Below are positions 1-8,047 of a DNA stretch of 64,000 nucleotides, in pieces. The DNA lies in assembly GCF_041914405.1 (NCBI RefSeq), contig NZ_JAYSDK010000007.1, forward strand, positions 1 to 64,000, in the 5' to 3' direction. Under the pieces are notes generated by a model, which saw only the letters and a list, made by a program, of their open reading frames with translations, was not told the origin of the DNA and made no database searches. A program made the translations under genes and the position numbers. Each line of letters starts with the position of its first letter. The stretch's first letter is position 1. Source of the stretch: Zoogloea sp041914405 (lineage in GTDB: Bacteria; Pseudomonadota; Gammaproteobacteria; Burkholderiales; Rhodocyclaceae).

Positions 1-34
1 CCTGGCTCAAACTAAAGTCGGCAGCCTGGCTCAA
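1..34. repeat. Two direct copies of CCTGGCTCAA at the window edge
   Basis: CCTGGCTCAA occurs at 1-10 and again at 25-34, with AAGTCGGCAG between. Homology to endonuclease I begins just after the second copy. Repeated short motifs of this kind are common at the ends of IS21-like elements, so this may be the end of an insertion sequence lying left of the window. That is an inference; no transposase is visible. Confidence 0.35.
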
Positions 35-477
35 TATTCAATCGGCGCGGACAGGACGGCGGCCGCAAGAACTGCAGCGACAACGATCCCGTCTTCCAGA
101 AAGCAGAGGGCGACCTGAACAACCTTGTGCCAGCCGTCGGCGAGGTCAACGGCGATCGGAACAACTTCGCCTACAGCGCCTGGACGCGCGAGCGCTCAAG
201 CATGTACGGCGAGTGCCAGACCATCGTGGATTTCAAGGGGAAGCGCGTGCAGCCGCGCGAGGAAGTCCGGGGGCGGGCCGCCCGGATCACGCTCTACATG
301 TATGAGACCTACGGCCTACGGATGAGCTCGCTGGACAAGAAGCTGATGTGCGCCTGGGCCAAGGCCTACCCGGTGGATGCCTGGGAGCGGGAGCGAGACG
401 CCCGGATCGTCCGATGGCAAGGGGAAGGGAATCCGCTTGTGACGGACGCGGCGACGCTTAGGAACGCCTGCAGGTAG
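16..477 (+). pseudogene. endA: 5'-truncated endonuclease I (EndA family)
   Basis: The frame is open after a TAA at 13-15 and reads GRKNC, then NLVPAVGEVNGDR, FAYSAW, YGECQ, VDFK, RGRAARITLYM and YPVDAWERERDARI. These are the conserved C-terminal blocks of periplasmic endonuclease I in the right order. The N-terminal half, with the signal peptide and the family's catalytic histidine region, is missing. No ATG or ribosome site fits a complete protein; the first ATG-like start (GTG 127) lies inside the domain. It is a broken gene, probably cut by the repeat-bearing sequence at 1-34. Confidence 0.75.
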
Positions 478-625
478 ATCGGAGTACAGCCGCCGATGCC
501 CTTCAATGACAGCTCTCAGCCTCAGGCTAGGACCGAGTACGACCTATTGCTGTCGCTGAGCTTTGAGGAATGCCGTCGTTCAACCCCTAGTTGAATGAAA
601 ACGATATTGCGCTTCACAAGTGAAA

Positions 626-1564
626 CTATGCTTCAGTACGGCTGACTACGGAGTACTTGGACGACCAGTACCGATAGCTCTTCTCACGCTCTGATTCTTC
701 GTTGTATGGAATGTCTGTGACGGCGAGGGGCACAAGTTCGACCTCGGCTGGCTTGCCTGACGCATGCCACTTTGTCGCCTTGGTCACGAACGGGGCTGCG
801 GCTATACGTTTTGAGAACCAGGCTGCAAGCTCGTCGGGCAGCTTCCCATGCTTTTGAATCATAGTATCAACGACCAACTGCAGCGCCCCTGCCACTGCAT
901 CGGTGTGGCAGTCGAGAAGTGACAGCTGTGGGTAGTAATAACGATCTTTGTCGGACTTGCGGAGAGAGAAAGAGAACCATGTGGAGCCCAGTTCAGCTAT
1001 GCACGGACTCGACTTGAGATCGGTGTGTCTTCTATTGAAGATCGCAAACGCATGCTGCCGTCGCGGTCTTTCAGCCGACGAGTGCTCTCGCAGATCGATG
1101 AGGATGGAGGACGACGCCATAGATGCGACGGGAAAAGCAGCCAAGTACCCCTTAGTACCAGGCTCGCCGTCAGCGGCGAAGAATGCAGCAACGCTAGGCG
1201 ACGACGTGAGGTCAATGAGTTCCGTAGGAAGCCCATAGTGCTGAGCGAAACCTGCCGACTCCATCTCTGACATGTTCAGGAAGTCACGTAGTTGCTCCTC
1301 TATGTAGCTGGCAAGCCCTGGTACCAGTTTACGAGCGCGTTGCGACAATGCTTGTTCAGCAGAAATACGCTGCATCGTCGCGGTCGTCGTGAGGTACTGC
1401 GAGGACTCCCCTCGAAAGAGGAAAGATGGCGAGCGAACGCGTCCTCGCTGGGTATGTTCTTTGTGGTCTATCGCTTCCAGCAAAACCTCGCCAGAGTACG
1501 TCTCGCTGAGGTAATTAATGCCGTCGTGGAGGCTTGCAAAGTGGCGGGAAGGTGATATTGACAT
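626..1564 (-). CDS. FRG domain-containing protein
   Basis: 312 residues. FLFRGE lies at about residues 48-53, followed by AQHYGLPTELIDLTSSP and AAFFA at about 107-130. These are the two signature blocks of the FRG domain (named after its F, R and G residues). The rest has no motif I recognise, and there is no signal peptide or membrane segment. FRG proteins are typical of accessory DNA and sometimes lie in defence islands; their biochemical activity is not established. It stands alone, divergent from the endA fragment and followed by unknown genes. The family is clear, the role unknown. Confidence 0.8.
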   Translation of the reverse strand: MSISPSRHFASLHDGINYLSETYSGEVLLEAIDHKEHTQRGRVRSPSFLFRGESSQYLTTTATMQRISAEQALSQRARKLVPGLASYIEEQLRDFLNMSEMESAGFAQHYGLPTELIDLTSSPSVAAFFAADGEPGTKGYLAAFPVASMASSSILIDLREHSSAERPRRQHAFAIFNRRHTDLKSSPCIAELGSTWFSFSLRKSDKDRYYYPQLSLLDCHTDAVAGALQLVVDTMIQKHGKLPDELAAWFSKRIAAAPFVTKATKWHASGKPAEVELVPLAVTDIPYNEESEREKSYRYWSSKYSVVSRTEA

Positions 1565-1840
1565 GGCGACCCTCCATGAGAAACTTCACGCATGACTTTG
1601 TTTTAGAGCGACTAGCCTGCTGCGTTCGATTAAGGATCGGGCAAAACTGCGTGAGCGCACACGCTACTTGCACTAAAGTTTAGAAACCGAACAGGCCTGC
1701 GTCCACTGGGTTCGGGCCTTCATCCGCTTCAACGGCATGCGACACTCGGCAACCTAGGCTGCAGCGGGAACACAAGGAGCGCGTCCTGCGAGGATGGGCG
1801 GTAGTTGGCGCACATACGCCAAGCGTACCGCTGGAACTGG

Positions 1841-2146
1841 TCATGTGGCGCCTGTCCGCTCGAAAAACTCCGCCGACGACAGCACCTGGCAGACCCACTC
1901 CTGCAGAACGCCGCCCCCGTTGTCTTCCTCATAGCCCCTGATGTAAATCTCGCGGGCCTGGATCGACAAAACCTTTGCGTCGTAGAGCGTAGCTATAGGT
2001 GGCCACGGCTTAGTGTCCCCACTCCAAACCTCAAAGGTGGAGCCGTTCGTGTATAGACACCCGAGAATCTGATTCTCAGGCCGATACGCTTCATGGTCTG
2101 GGATCTTCCGGCCGCGACGGCGCGTGATTCGGATGTGGACGAACAT
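1841..2146 (-). CDS. hypothetical protein, 101 aa
   Basis: The protein begins MFVHIRITRRRGRK and is basic at its N-terminus and acidic in the middle (RGYEEDNGGG). No known domain, signal peptide or membrane segment is visible. Codon use looks ordinary and the ATG at 2146 is the only good start. About 150 bp of AT-rich sequence upstream could hold its promoter. It lies in the accessory strip beside tRNA-Arg. The reading frame is plausible, but the function is unknown. Confidence 0.45.
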   Translation of the reverse strand: MFVHIRITRRRGRKIPDHEAYRPENQILGCLYTNGSTFEVWSGDTKPWPPIATLYDAKVLSIQAREIYIRGYEEDNGGGVLQEWVCQVLSSAEFFERTGAT

Positions 2147-2299
2147 TCTGGTGTTTTGGCTGTAAATATTTACAGTTTATAGCCAGATGTGGAGCTTTCT
2201 ACCTCATCATGGGTGTGGGTTCATTGAGCTTGTGACTAGGAGCGGCAGGGGATGCGTTGAGCGTGGCAAGAGCAATGAACCACACAGTGTTGCCCTGGG

Positions 2300-2941
2300 T
2301 CAGCGAGAAGTGCCGGGACAAACAGCATCCGGTACCGGAGCCCGCATGTAACAGTCGAATGAAGCCGGTAAGTCTAGGGACACTGCGCCGAGTTGCACTG
2401 AATACAGTAGTTTCAAAGCTCGCTGTGCCGCTGCAAACTCTGCGGCATTCTTCTCCGTAACATTCCCTTCGTACTCAAGGGGAAACGCTTTAAAGAAAAA
2501 TTCGACCGGCGGTCTGCGCTGCGCCTCCAAAGCCTTTTGCATAGTTGCAAAATAAAGGGCTTTCCAAGCCCCTTTCCCTCTGGCTGCGGGTGTGATTTCA
2601 ATCCGCTGTGCGACTAGCAGGCACGTTTCGTTGAAGTAAGACTCTAGGCCGAAGCAGTCCGCCTCCGCTAGCGCGTCGAAAATGTCGAAAGTCTGCGCGT
2701 CTATTGAATCCATCCAGTATCCAATGGTGCCGACATCCATCCATGCTCGGTTTCGCTTTCTTCTGAAGGAAGCGAACGTGCATTGGCCTAAAACACCCCG
2801 ACCATCTGTGCTCTCAAGCTCGCCCGTGGTCTCAGATGCAATGAAATCGTCATCTGACCATGTGCTGTACGCAGAGTGAAGACGTACGGCACCATACGGC
2901 GTGTGCGTCACAGAGCGCGAATTTCTTGACCAAAATCCCAT
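2300..2941 (-). CDS. hypothetical protein, possible GNAT-type acetyltransferase fold
   Basis: 213 residues if started at the ATG 2939-2941, which has GAGG six bases upstream. An open frame continues to a TTG at 3013, but that runs up against the tRNA terminator. EITPAARGKGAWKALYFATM resembles motif A of GNAT acetyltransferases (R/Q-x-x-G-x-G/A), and the preceding CLLVAQRIE could be beta strand 4. No other GNAT landmark is certain, so this is a weak fold suggestion. The gene reads away from tRNA-Arg into the accessory strip. Confidence 0.5.
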   Translation of the reverse strand: MGFWSRNSRSVTHTPYGAVRLHSAYSTWSDDDFIASETTGELESTDGRGVLGQCTFASFRRKRNRAWMDVGTIGYWMDSIDAQTFDIFDALAEADCFGLESYFNETCLLVAQRIEITPAARGKGAWKALYFATMQKALEAQRRPPVEFFFKAFPLEYEGNVTEKNAAEFAAAQRALKLLYSVQLGAVSLDLPASFDCYMRAPVPDAVCPGTSR

Positions 2942-3013
2942 GTGCGCCTCACTTCGTGAGAGTGCCAAGAGCGACTGTACGGAATGCTCTTTTCCGTACG
3001 GATTCCGTACCAA

Positions 3014-3040
3014 AGAAAAAGGCCACCGGAAAAGTGGCCT
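3014..3040 (-). terminator. rho-independent terminator of tRNA-Arg
   Basis: On the minus strand AGGCCAC and GTGGCCT form a 7-bp stem with a 7-base loop, followed by TTTTTCTTT. It begins 16 bases past the tRNA CCA end. Confidence 0.85.
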
Positions 3041-3055
3041 AAGTCTTTGATTTTA

Positions 3056-3132
3056 TGGCGCGCCCGAGACGATTCGAACGTCCGACCCCTGCCTTCGGAG
3101 GGCAGTACTCTATCCAGCTGAGCTACGGGCGC
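3056..3132 (-). tRNA. tRNA-Arg (CCG)
   Basis: The minus strand gives a 77-base cloverleaf with acceptor GCGCCCG/CGGGCGC, a D-arm starting TAGCTCAGCTGG, anticodon loop CTCCGAA (anticodon CCG), T-loop TTCGAAT and an encoded CCA. Its 3' end faces the accessory strip at 1-3000. It could therefore be that strip's integration site, but no partial tRNA copy is visible inside the window. Confidence 0.95.
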
Positions 3133-3279
3133 CTTGCGGAAACAATGCTACGCATTCTCATGCGCGGCGCGCAGCATAGCGTGAAACGACAGCAAAGTCC
3201 ATGCTTTGCCTGACAGAAGGTGAATAGCCTCGCTATAATCAATTCTTTATTAAATTTGCCAGTACTCGAGGAATTCAGC

Positions 3280-3735
3280 ATGTCGGATCTTGGTCGTTCT
3301 GCCCCTGTTCGTTCCTATGCGCGGATTGCGCTTTCCATCGGTGTCGCGGCGCTCGCTACCCAGCTCGTGGGTTGTGGCAAGAAGGCTGCCGTCGATGAAG
3401 AACTGGCTGCCAAGCTGGTCCAACCGGTTGCCAAAGTCGAGCTGGCTGCCGCGCCGGCTGCTGCACCGGGTAGCCGCAAGGGTGAGGACATCTTCAAGGC
3501 CGTCTGCGCTGCGTGTCACGAGAGCGGCGCTGCCGGTGCGCCGAAGGCTGGTGACAAGGCGGCATGGGGCCCGCGTATCGCCCAGGGCTTCGAAGGTCTG
3601 GTGAAGTCCGCGGCTGCGGGCAAGAACGCAATGCCCCCGCGTGGTGGTGCGGCGGATCTGACCGACGACGAGCTGAAGCGTGCGGTGGCGTTCCTGGCCA
3701 ACAAGGCCGGCGCCGGCTTCAAGGCTCCGGAATAA
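3280..3735 (+). CDS. cytochrome c5-type lipoprotein
   Basis: 151 residues from ATG 3280, which has GAGGAA upstream. A hydrophobic segment ends in LVGC (C32), matching a lipobox, so the protein is probably lipid-anchored in the periplasm. An Ala/Pro-rich linker follows, then one haem c motif CAACH at residues 76-80. AMPPRGG supplies the likely distal Met ligand. Size and the AVCAACHESGAAGAPKAGD run fit the small cytochrome c5/c-555 group of electron carriers. It is monocistronic and ends in a strong terminator. Its redox partner is not evident locally; ccoG, an oxidase assembly factor, lies 54 kb away. Confidence 0.9.
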   Translation: MSDLGRSAPVRSYARIALSIGVAALATQLVGCGKKAAVDEELAAKLVQPVAKVELAAAPAAAPGSRKGEDIFKAVCAACHESGAAGAPKAGDKAAWGPRIAQGFEGLVKSAAAGKNAMPPRGGAADLTDDELKRAVAFLANKAGAGFKAPE

Positions 3736-3745
3736 GTCTTTCTGG

Positions 3746-3775
3746 CCGGCTTTTGCTCCACGGGGCAAAAGCCGG
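3746..3775 (+). terminator. hairpin after the cytochrome c gene
   Basis: CCGGCTTTTGC and GCAAAAGCCGG form an 11-bp stem directly downstream of the cytochrome stop. It lacks a long T-run and probably works with the hairpin at 3787-3817. Confidence 0.55.
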
Positions 3776-3786
3776 GGCGGAAATGT

Positions 3787-3817
3787 AAAAGGCACAGACC
3801 GGTGGTCTGCGCCTTTT
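3787..3817. terminator. bidirectional terminator between cytochrome c and 6S RNA
   Basis: AAAAGGC-A-CAGACC pairs with GGTCTG-C-GCCTTTT. The stem is flanked by A-run and T-run, so it can end transcription of both the cytochrome gene and the 6S RNA gene, which converge here. Confidence 0.85.
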
Positions 3818-3825
3818 CTTTATGG

Positions 3826-4004
3826 GTCCCCCGCGCGTGCCGTCAGGCCTTCATCCTGAACCGGAGTTCAGGGGGGCCGCATTCCTTCCGTATCAGGCAC
3901 GTTCGACGAGGAGCGCGCACACCAACGGTTTCTATGGGCAGCGACCCATGTCACGAAGACATTGGTTCAAGGAGTTTTAAGCCTTGACCAACACCGCAGG
4001 GGAT
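3826..4004 (-). ncRNA. ssrS: 6S RNA
   Basis: This lies directly downstream of zapA on the same strand, the usual place for 6S RNA. The minus strand begins CCCCTGCGGTG and ends CACGCGCGGGG, which pair as the closing stem. GGTCAAGG and CCTTGAACC form an inner stem, and CTGAACTCCGGTTCAGGATGA is the 3' arm typical of betaproteobacterial 6S RNA. 6S RNA binds the sigma-70 RNA polymerase holoenzyme in stationary phase as a promoter mimic. The ends are estimated from the stem and may be off by a few bases. Confidence 0.85.
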
Positions 4005-4041
4005 TTATCAAACCTTTCCTGGTGGCCCGGATTTACCTTAC

Positions 4042-4338
4042 TTAGAACAGGTTTTCTTGTTCGGCGAGGGCGGTATCTAGGCGACCTTTTATGTGCTCGA
4101 TTCTACGCTTGAGCGTCGGGATGTCAAACCCGCCGGCACGCTGCAGCTGCAGAAATTCATGGCTGATATTCAGGGCCGTCATGACAGCGAGGCGTTCGCC
4201 GGATGAGTTGGTCTTGGTGGCCAGATCCCGCATCTTGCCGTCCAGATAGGCCACGGCGGCCAGCAGGCCTTCCTTTTCTTCCGGTTTGCAGGCTACGCGG
4301 TACTCGCGTCCCAGCAGCTTGATGTCGAGCTGTTCCAT
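4042..4338 (-). CDS. zapA: cell division protein ZapA
   Basis: 98 residues, the normal ZapA size. It starts MEQLDIKLLGREYRVAC, with the family block KEGLLAAVAYLDGKM and a C-terminal coiled coil. ZapA is cytoplasmic, binds FtsZ and bundles its filaments at the division ring. It starts two bases after the stop of a small coiled-coil gene and is followed by 6S RNA, the standard zapA neighbourhood. Confidence 0.95.
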   Translation of the reverse strand: MEQLDIKLLGREYRVACKPEEKEGLLAAVAYLDGKMRDLATKTNSSGERLAVMTALNISHEFLQLQRAGGFDIPTLKRRIEHIKGRLDTALAEQENLF

Positions 4339-4339
4339 G

Positions 4340-4534
4340 TCAGGCCTCAGGGATGCGGGCGAGAAGATCCTCGAGACGGCGACCGACCTGGCCCAGCTTG
4401 GCGTTGAGCTCCTGGTTGGTATTTTCGAGGCTGGCGACCCGTTCCCGCAGGCGTTGGTTTTCTGTCCGAGCAGCCGTGCAATGGCTGATCAGTTGTTCGA
4501 GTTTCTGTTCGAGAGAAGCGAGTTCGGCGTCCAT
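4340..4534 (-). CDS. ZapB-like small coiled-coil protein (TIGR02449 type)
   Basis: 64 residues from ATG 4534; a longer frame opens at a TTG but adds a Pro/Ser stretch with no ribosome site. Nearly the whole chain is one coiled coil with heptad leucines (LASLEQKLEQLI, LRERVASLENTNQELNAKLGQVGRRLEDLL). A small protein of this type commonly precedes zapA in beta- and gammaproteobacteria. A role beside ZapA in division is inferred from position. It may be co-transcribed with zapA. Confidence 0.85.
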   Translation of the reverse strand: MDAELASLEQKLEQLISHCTAARTENQRLRERVASLENTNQELNAKLGQVGRRLEDLLARIPEA

Positions 4535-4566
4535 GCGGCGAATGTTAGAGAGGGGCGGGGACGGGG

Positions 4567-6078
4567 TCAAGCAAGCGCCGCCGGTGATGACGTACGCAAG
4601 GCATTGGCAGCGGCGCCATCGCCGAAGCAGGCGGCGAGACGGTCCAGATGCAGGTGTTTCTCCATGCTGTCGGCGAGGCGGTCGAGGTCGGCTTCGCGGC
4701 GGGCAGCGAGGTCGATGCGCGCTGCGTCGCTGACGCCGGCCCAGGCCAGCAGCGCGGCGAGGGCGTCCGGGTGGTCGAACAGGCCGTGCAGATAGGTGCC
4801 GAGGATCTGTCCGTCTTCCGATAGCACACCGTCGGGGCGGCCGTCGGTCAAGTGAGCAGCGGGGCGCTCGAGGGCCGGGCCGCGGGTAACGCCCATGTGG
4901 ATCTCGTAGCCCTGGACCTTCGGCGCGCCGGGCAGAGCCAGCGTGCCGCTGGCATTGACTAGCTGCTTCTCGGCCTCCAGCGTGGTTTCCACGTCGAGCA
5001 GGCCGAGGCCGGGCAGGCTGGCCGGCGCGCCTTCGAGGCCGTGCGGATCATGGAGCTGGCGGCCGAGCATCTGGTAGCCGCCGCAGATCGCCACCAGCTT
5101 GCCGCCGTACCGCAGGTGACGGCGGATTGCGGCTTCCCAACCCTGGGCGCGCAGCCAGGCCAGGTCGGCCTGCACCGCCTTGGAGCCGGGCAGTACGATC
5201 AGGTCGGCGGGCGGAATGGGCTGGCCGGGGCCGACCCAGCTGAAATCCACCTGCGGATGCAGGCGCAGGGCGTCCAGGTCGGTGTGGTTAGAAATGCGCG
5301 GATAGACCGGCGCGACAACGCGCAGGCGGGCTTCGCCCTTCTCGGCACGGGCGTCGGCCAGCGCATCCTCGGCGTCGAGGAAGAGGCCGTGCAGGTAGGG
5401 CAGCACGCCCAGCACGGGGCGGCCAGTGCGCGCCTCCAGCCAGTCGAGGCCGGACTGCAGCAGGCCGATGTCGCCGCGGAAGCGGTTGATCACAAAGCCC
5501 TTCACGCGGGCCTGCTCGCTGGGTGACAGCAGGTCGAGGGTGCCGACCAGATGCGCGAAGACGCCGCCGCGGTCGATGTCGGCGACGAGGATGACAGGGC
5601 AGTCCACCTCTTCGGCGAAGCCCATGTTGGCGATGTCCCGGTCACGCAGGTTGATTTCCGCCGGGCTGCCGGCGCCTTCTACGAGCACCGCCTCGTACTT
5701 GTCCGTCAGGCGGCCGTAGCTTTCCAGCACGGCGGCCATCGCCCGTGGCTTGTACTCGTGATAATCGCGGGCTGACAGGTTGGCCACGGCACGGCCATGG
5801 ATGATGACCTGGGCGCCGATGTCGGTGGAGGGCTTGAGCAGCACCGGGTTCATGTCGGTGTGGGGTTCGAGCCCTGCGGCCACCGCCTGCAAGGCCTGGG
5901 CGCGGCCGATTTCGCCGCCATCGACCGTCACCGCCGAGTTGAGGGCCATGTTCTGCGGCTTGAAGGGTGCCACCCGTACGCCGCGCCGCCACAACAGGCG
6001 GGCGAGGCCGGCGACCAGGGTGCTTTTGCCCGCGTCGGACGTGGTGCCCTGAACCATCAGGGTGTTGGCGTGGCGCAT
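4567..6078 (-). CDS. cbiP: cobyric acid synthase
   Basis: 503 residues, full length for CobQ/CbiP. The N-terminal dethiobiotin-synthetase-like ATPase has the P-loop GTTSDAGKST at residues 12-21. The C-terminal class I glutamine amidotransferase domain has CGGYQM with the nucleophile Cys, and YLHGLFDHP with the catalytic His. It amidates adenosylcobyrinic acid a,c-diamide at four positions to give cobyric acid, late in cobalamin synthesis. It is divergent from cbiB with only 39 bp between starts, so the promoters overlap the genes. No cobalamin riboswitch fits in that gap. Confidence 0.95.
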   Translation of the reverse strand: MRHANTLMVQGTTSDAGKSTLVAGLARLLWRRGVRVAPFKPQNMALNSAVTVDGGEIGRAQALQAVAAGLEPHTDMNPVLLKPSTDIGAQVIIHGRAVANLSARDYHEYKPRAMAAVLESYGRLTDKYEAVLVEGAGSPAEINLRDRDIANMGFAEEVDCPVILVADIDRGGVFAHLVGTLDLLSPSEQARVKGFVINRFRGDIGLLQSGLDWLEARTGRPVLGVLPYLHGLFLDAEDALADARAEKGEARLRVVAPVYPRISNHTDLDALRLHPQVDFSWVGPGQPIPPADLIVLPGSKAVQADLAWLRAQGWEAAIRRHLRYGGKLVAICGGYQMLGRQLHDPHGLEGAPASLPGLGLLDVETTLEAEKQLVNASGTLALPGAPKVQGYEIHMGVTRGPALERPAAHLTDGRPDGVLSEDGQILGTYLHGLFDHPDALAALLAWAGVSDAARIDLAARREADLDRLADSMEKHLHLDRLAACFGDGAAANALRTSSPAALA

Positions 6079-6117
6079 GACTTACAATCTCGGGTGCAGA
6101 AAGCCTTCGATTATCCC

Positions 6118-7059
6118 ATGTCCGCTGTATACCTCCTCGCCCTGCTGCCGATTGTCATTCCAATGGCCCTCGGTCTGCTCCTCGATCACCTGCTCGGGGA
6201 GCCGCGCCGCTATCACCCGCTGGTCGGTTTCGGCCGCTATGCGGCGGCCGTCGAGCGCCTGTTCCGCCGCATCGGCATCATCAATCGGGCGGTCGGCCTG
6301 CTCGCCTGGAGCGTGGCCGTGCTGCCTTGGGTCGCGCTGGCGGGTTCGCTGCGGGAGGGGCATGTTTGGTTCGGCATGCTGCTCGACGTGGTGCTGCTGT
6401 ACGCGGCGATCGGCGGGCGCAGCCTGGCTGAGCACGCGCGGGCCGTCGCGGGGCCCCTCGCGGCCGGTGATTTGGCCGGTGCACGTGGCCGCCTGTCGTG
6501 GATCGTGTCCCGCGACACGGCCGAACTGGACGAGTCCGGCGTGGCCAAGGCCACCGTCGAATCGGTGCTGGAGAATGGCAACGACGCGATCTTCGGTGCC
6601 CTGTTCTGGTTTGCCCTGCTGGGCGGGCCGGGTGCGCTGATGTTCCGCCTCGCCAACACGCTGGATGCCATGTGGGGCTACCGCACGGAGCGTTACCTGC
6701 GCTTCGGCTGGGCGGCGGCGCGCATCGACGACGTGCTCAATTTCATCCCGGCCCGCCTCACCGCGCTGAGCTACGCGCTGCTCGGCCATACGGCGACGGC
6801 GCTGCGCTGCTGGCGCACCCAGGCGCCGACCTGGGACAGCCCTAACGCTGGACCGGTGATGGCCTCTGGCGCTGGCGCGCTGGATCTGTCCCTCGGCGGT
6901 CCGGCGATCTACCACGGCCACCTGGAGACACGGCCGCCCCTGGGCGCCGGTCGCCCGGCGGCGGCGGCAGACATCGACAAGGCGCTGGCCCTGGTGCAAA
7001 ACAGCGTCTGGCTGTGGTTGCTGGGCGTCGCCATCGTCAGCGTGTGCATCCATGCTTGA
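6118..7059 (+). CDS. cbiB: adenosylcobinamide-phosphate synthase CbiB
   Basis: 313 residues from ATG 6118; the longer upstream frame is cbiP shadow. It is a multispan membrane protein with family blocks LLDHLLGEPRRYHPLVGFGR, GRLSWIVSRDT, SVLENGNDAIFGALFWF and WGYRTERY. It joins the aminopropanol side chain to adenosylcobyric acid. The 3' end overlaps cobD by 8 bp, and the two act in sequence, since CobD makes the aminopropanol phosphate substrate. Confidence 0.95.
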   Translation: MSAVYLLALLPIVIPMALGLLLDHLLGEPRRYHPLVGFGRYAAAVERLFRRIGIINRAVGLLAWSVAVLPWVALAGSLREGHVWFGMLLDVVLLYAAIGGRSLAEHARAVAGPLAAGDLAGARGRLSWIVSRDTAELDESGVAKATVESVLENGNDAIFGALFWFALLGGPGALMFRLANTLDAMWGYRTERYLRFGWAAARIDDVLNFIPARLTALSYALLGHTATALRCWRTQAPTWDSPNAGPVMASGAGALDLSLGGPAIYHGHLETRPPLGAGRPAAAADIDKALALVQNSVWLWLLGVAIVSVCIHA

Positions 7060-8023
7060 GCACGGCGGTCGCCTGCGTAGCGCAGCCCAGCGCTACGGCA
7101 TTCCGCTGGGCGAATGGGTCGATCTATCCACCGGTATCAATCCCCAAGCTTATCCCGTGCCGGCGCTGGCGCCGGAAGTCTGGCATCGCCTTCCGGAAGA
7201 CGACGATGGTCTGGAGGCCGCAGCGGCAGCCTATTACGGCAGCCCGGAACTGTTGCCTGTGGCTGGCTCGCAGGCGGCGATCCAGACACTGCCGGCTTGT
7301 TTTCCACCCGGCCGGGTGATCACCCTGGCGCCAACCTACGCGGAACATCCCCATGCTTGGCGCGGCCATGCCTTGCAGGCGCTGCCGGCCGAGCGCATCG
7401 ATGCCGCGGTGCGGCACGCCGACACCTTGCTGCTGGTGCAGCCCAACAACCCGGACGGCCAGCACTTTACACGCCAGCAGTTGCTTGCCTGGCAGGAAGA
7501 TCTGGCGGGGCGCGGCGGCCGTCTGATCGTGGATGAAGCCTTCCTCGACGCCGATCCGGCCGACAGTCTGGTGCCGTTGGCCGGGCGACCCGGCCTGGTG
7601 GTATTGCGTTCCGTGGGCAAGTTCTTCGGTCTGGCCGGGGCGCGGGTCGGCTTCGTGTTTGCCGAGGCCGCGCTGCGCGCGCAGTTGGCTTCGCGGCTCG
7701 GGCCGTGGGCGGTGTCCGGCCCGGCGCGGGCGGTGACCGCTGCGGCGTTGGCCGACCGGGCCTGGCAGCACGCGGCGCGGGAGCGTCTGGTGGCCGACAG
7801 CCGGCGGCTCGCCGCCCTGCTGGACCGCAGCGGTCTCAGCGGTGGGGCCGGCACGGCACTGTTCCAGTGGCGGCCCACGCTCCGTGCCGTCGACATTCAC
7901 GCCCGCCTCGCGGAGCAGGGCATCCTGACCCGTCTATTCGAAACACCGTCCAGTCTGCGTTTCGGCCTGCCGGGGAACGAGACCGAGTGGTCGCGCCTGG
8001 CTGCGGCGCTCGGCCGACTGTAA
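7052..8023 (+). CDS. cobD: threonine-phosphate decarboxylase (CobD/CobC)
   Basis: 323 residues, a PLP-dependent fold-type I enzyme related to HisC. It starts MLEHGGRL and has WVDLSTGINPQAYPVP, an N-rich PLP-contact block (LLVQPNNPDGQ), VDEAFLD and the Schiff-base lysine in SVGKFFGLAGARVGF. It decarboxylates L-threonine O-3-phosphate to (R)-1-aminopropan-2-ol phosphate for CbiB. The name is cobD in Salmonella and cobC in Pseudomonas. It is followed at once by the cobalamin-binding genes, probably in one operon. Confidence 0.93.
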   Translation: MLEHGGRLRSAAQRYGIPLGEWVDLSTGINPQAYPVPALAPEVWHRLPEDDDGLEAAAAAYYGSPELLPVAGSQAAIQTLPACFPPGRVITLAPTYAEHPHAWRGHALQALPAERIDAAVRHADTLLLVQPNNPDGQHFTRQQLLAWQEDLAGRGGRLIVDEAFLDADPADSLVPLAGRPGLVVLRSVGKFFGLAGARVGFVFAEAALRAQLASRLGPWAVSGPARAVTAAALADRAWQHAARERLVADSRRLAALLDRSGLSGGAGTALFQWRPTLRAVDIHARLAEQGILTRLFETPSSLRFGLPGNETEWSRLAAALGRL

Positions 8024-8047
8024 CGACCTTTATTGAAAGATTTCCGA

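Noticed and set aside
6079..6117. Cobalamin riboswitch between cbiP and cbiB
   Set aside because: The gap is only 39 bp and has no B12-box; a riboswitch cannot fit.
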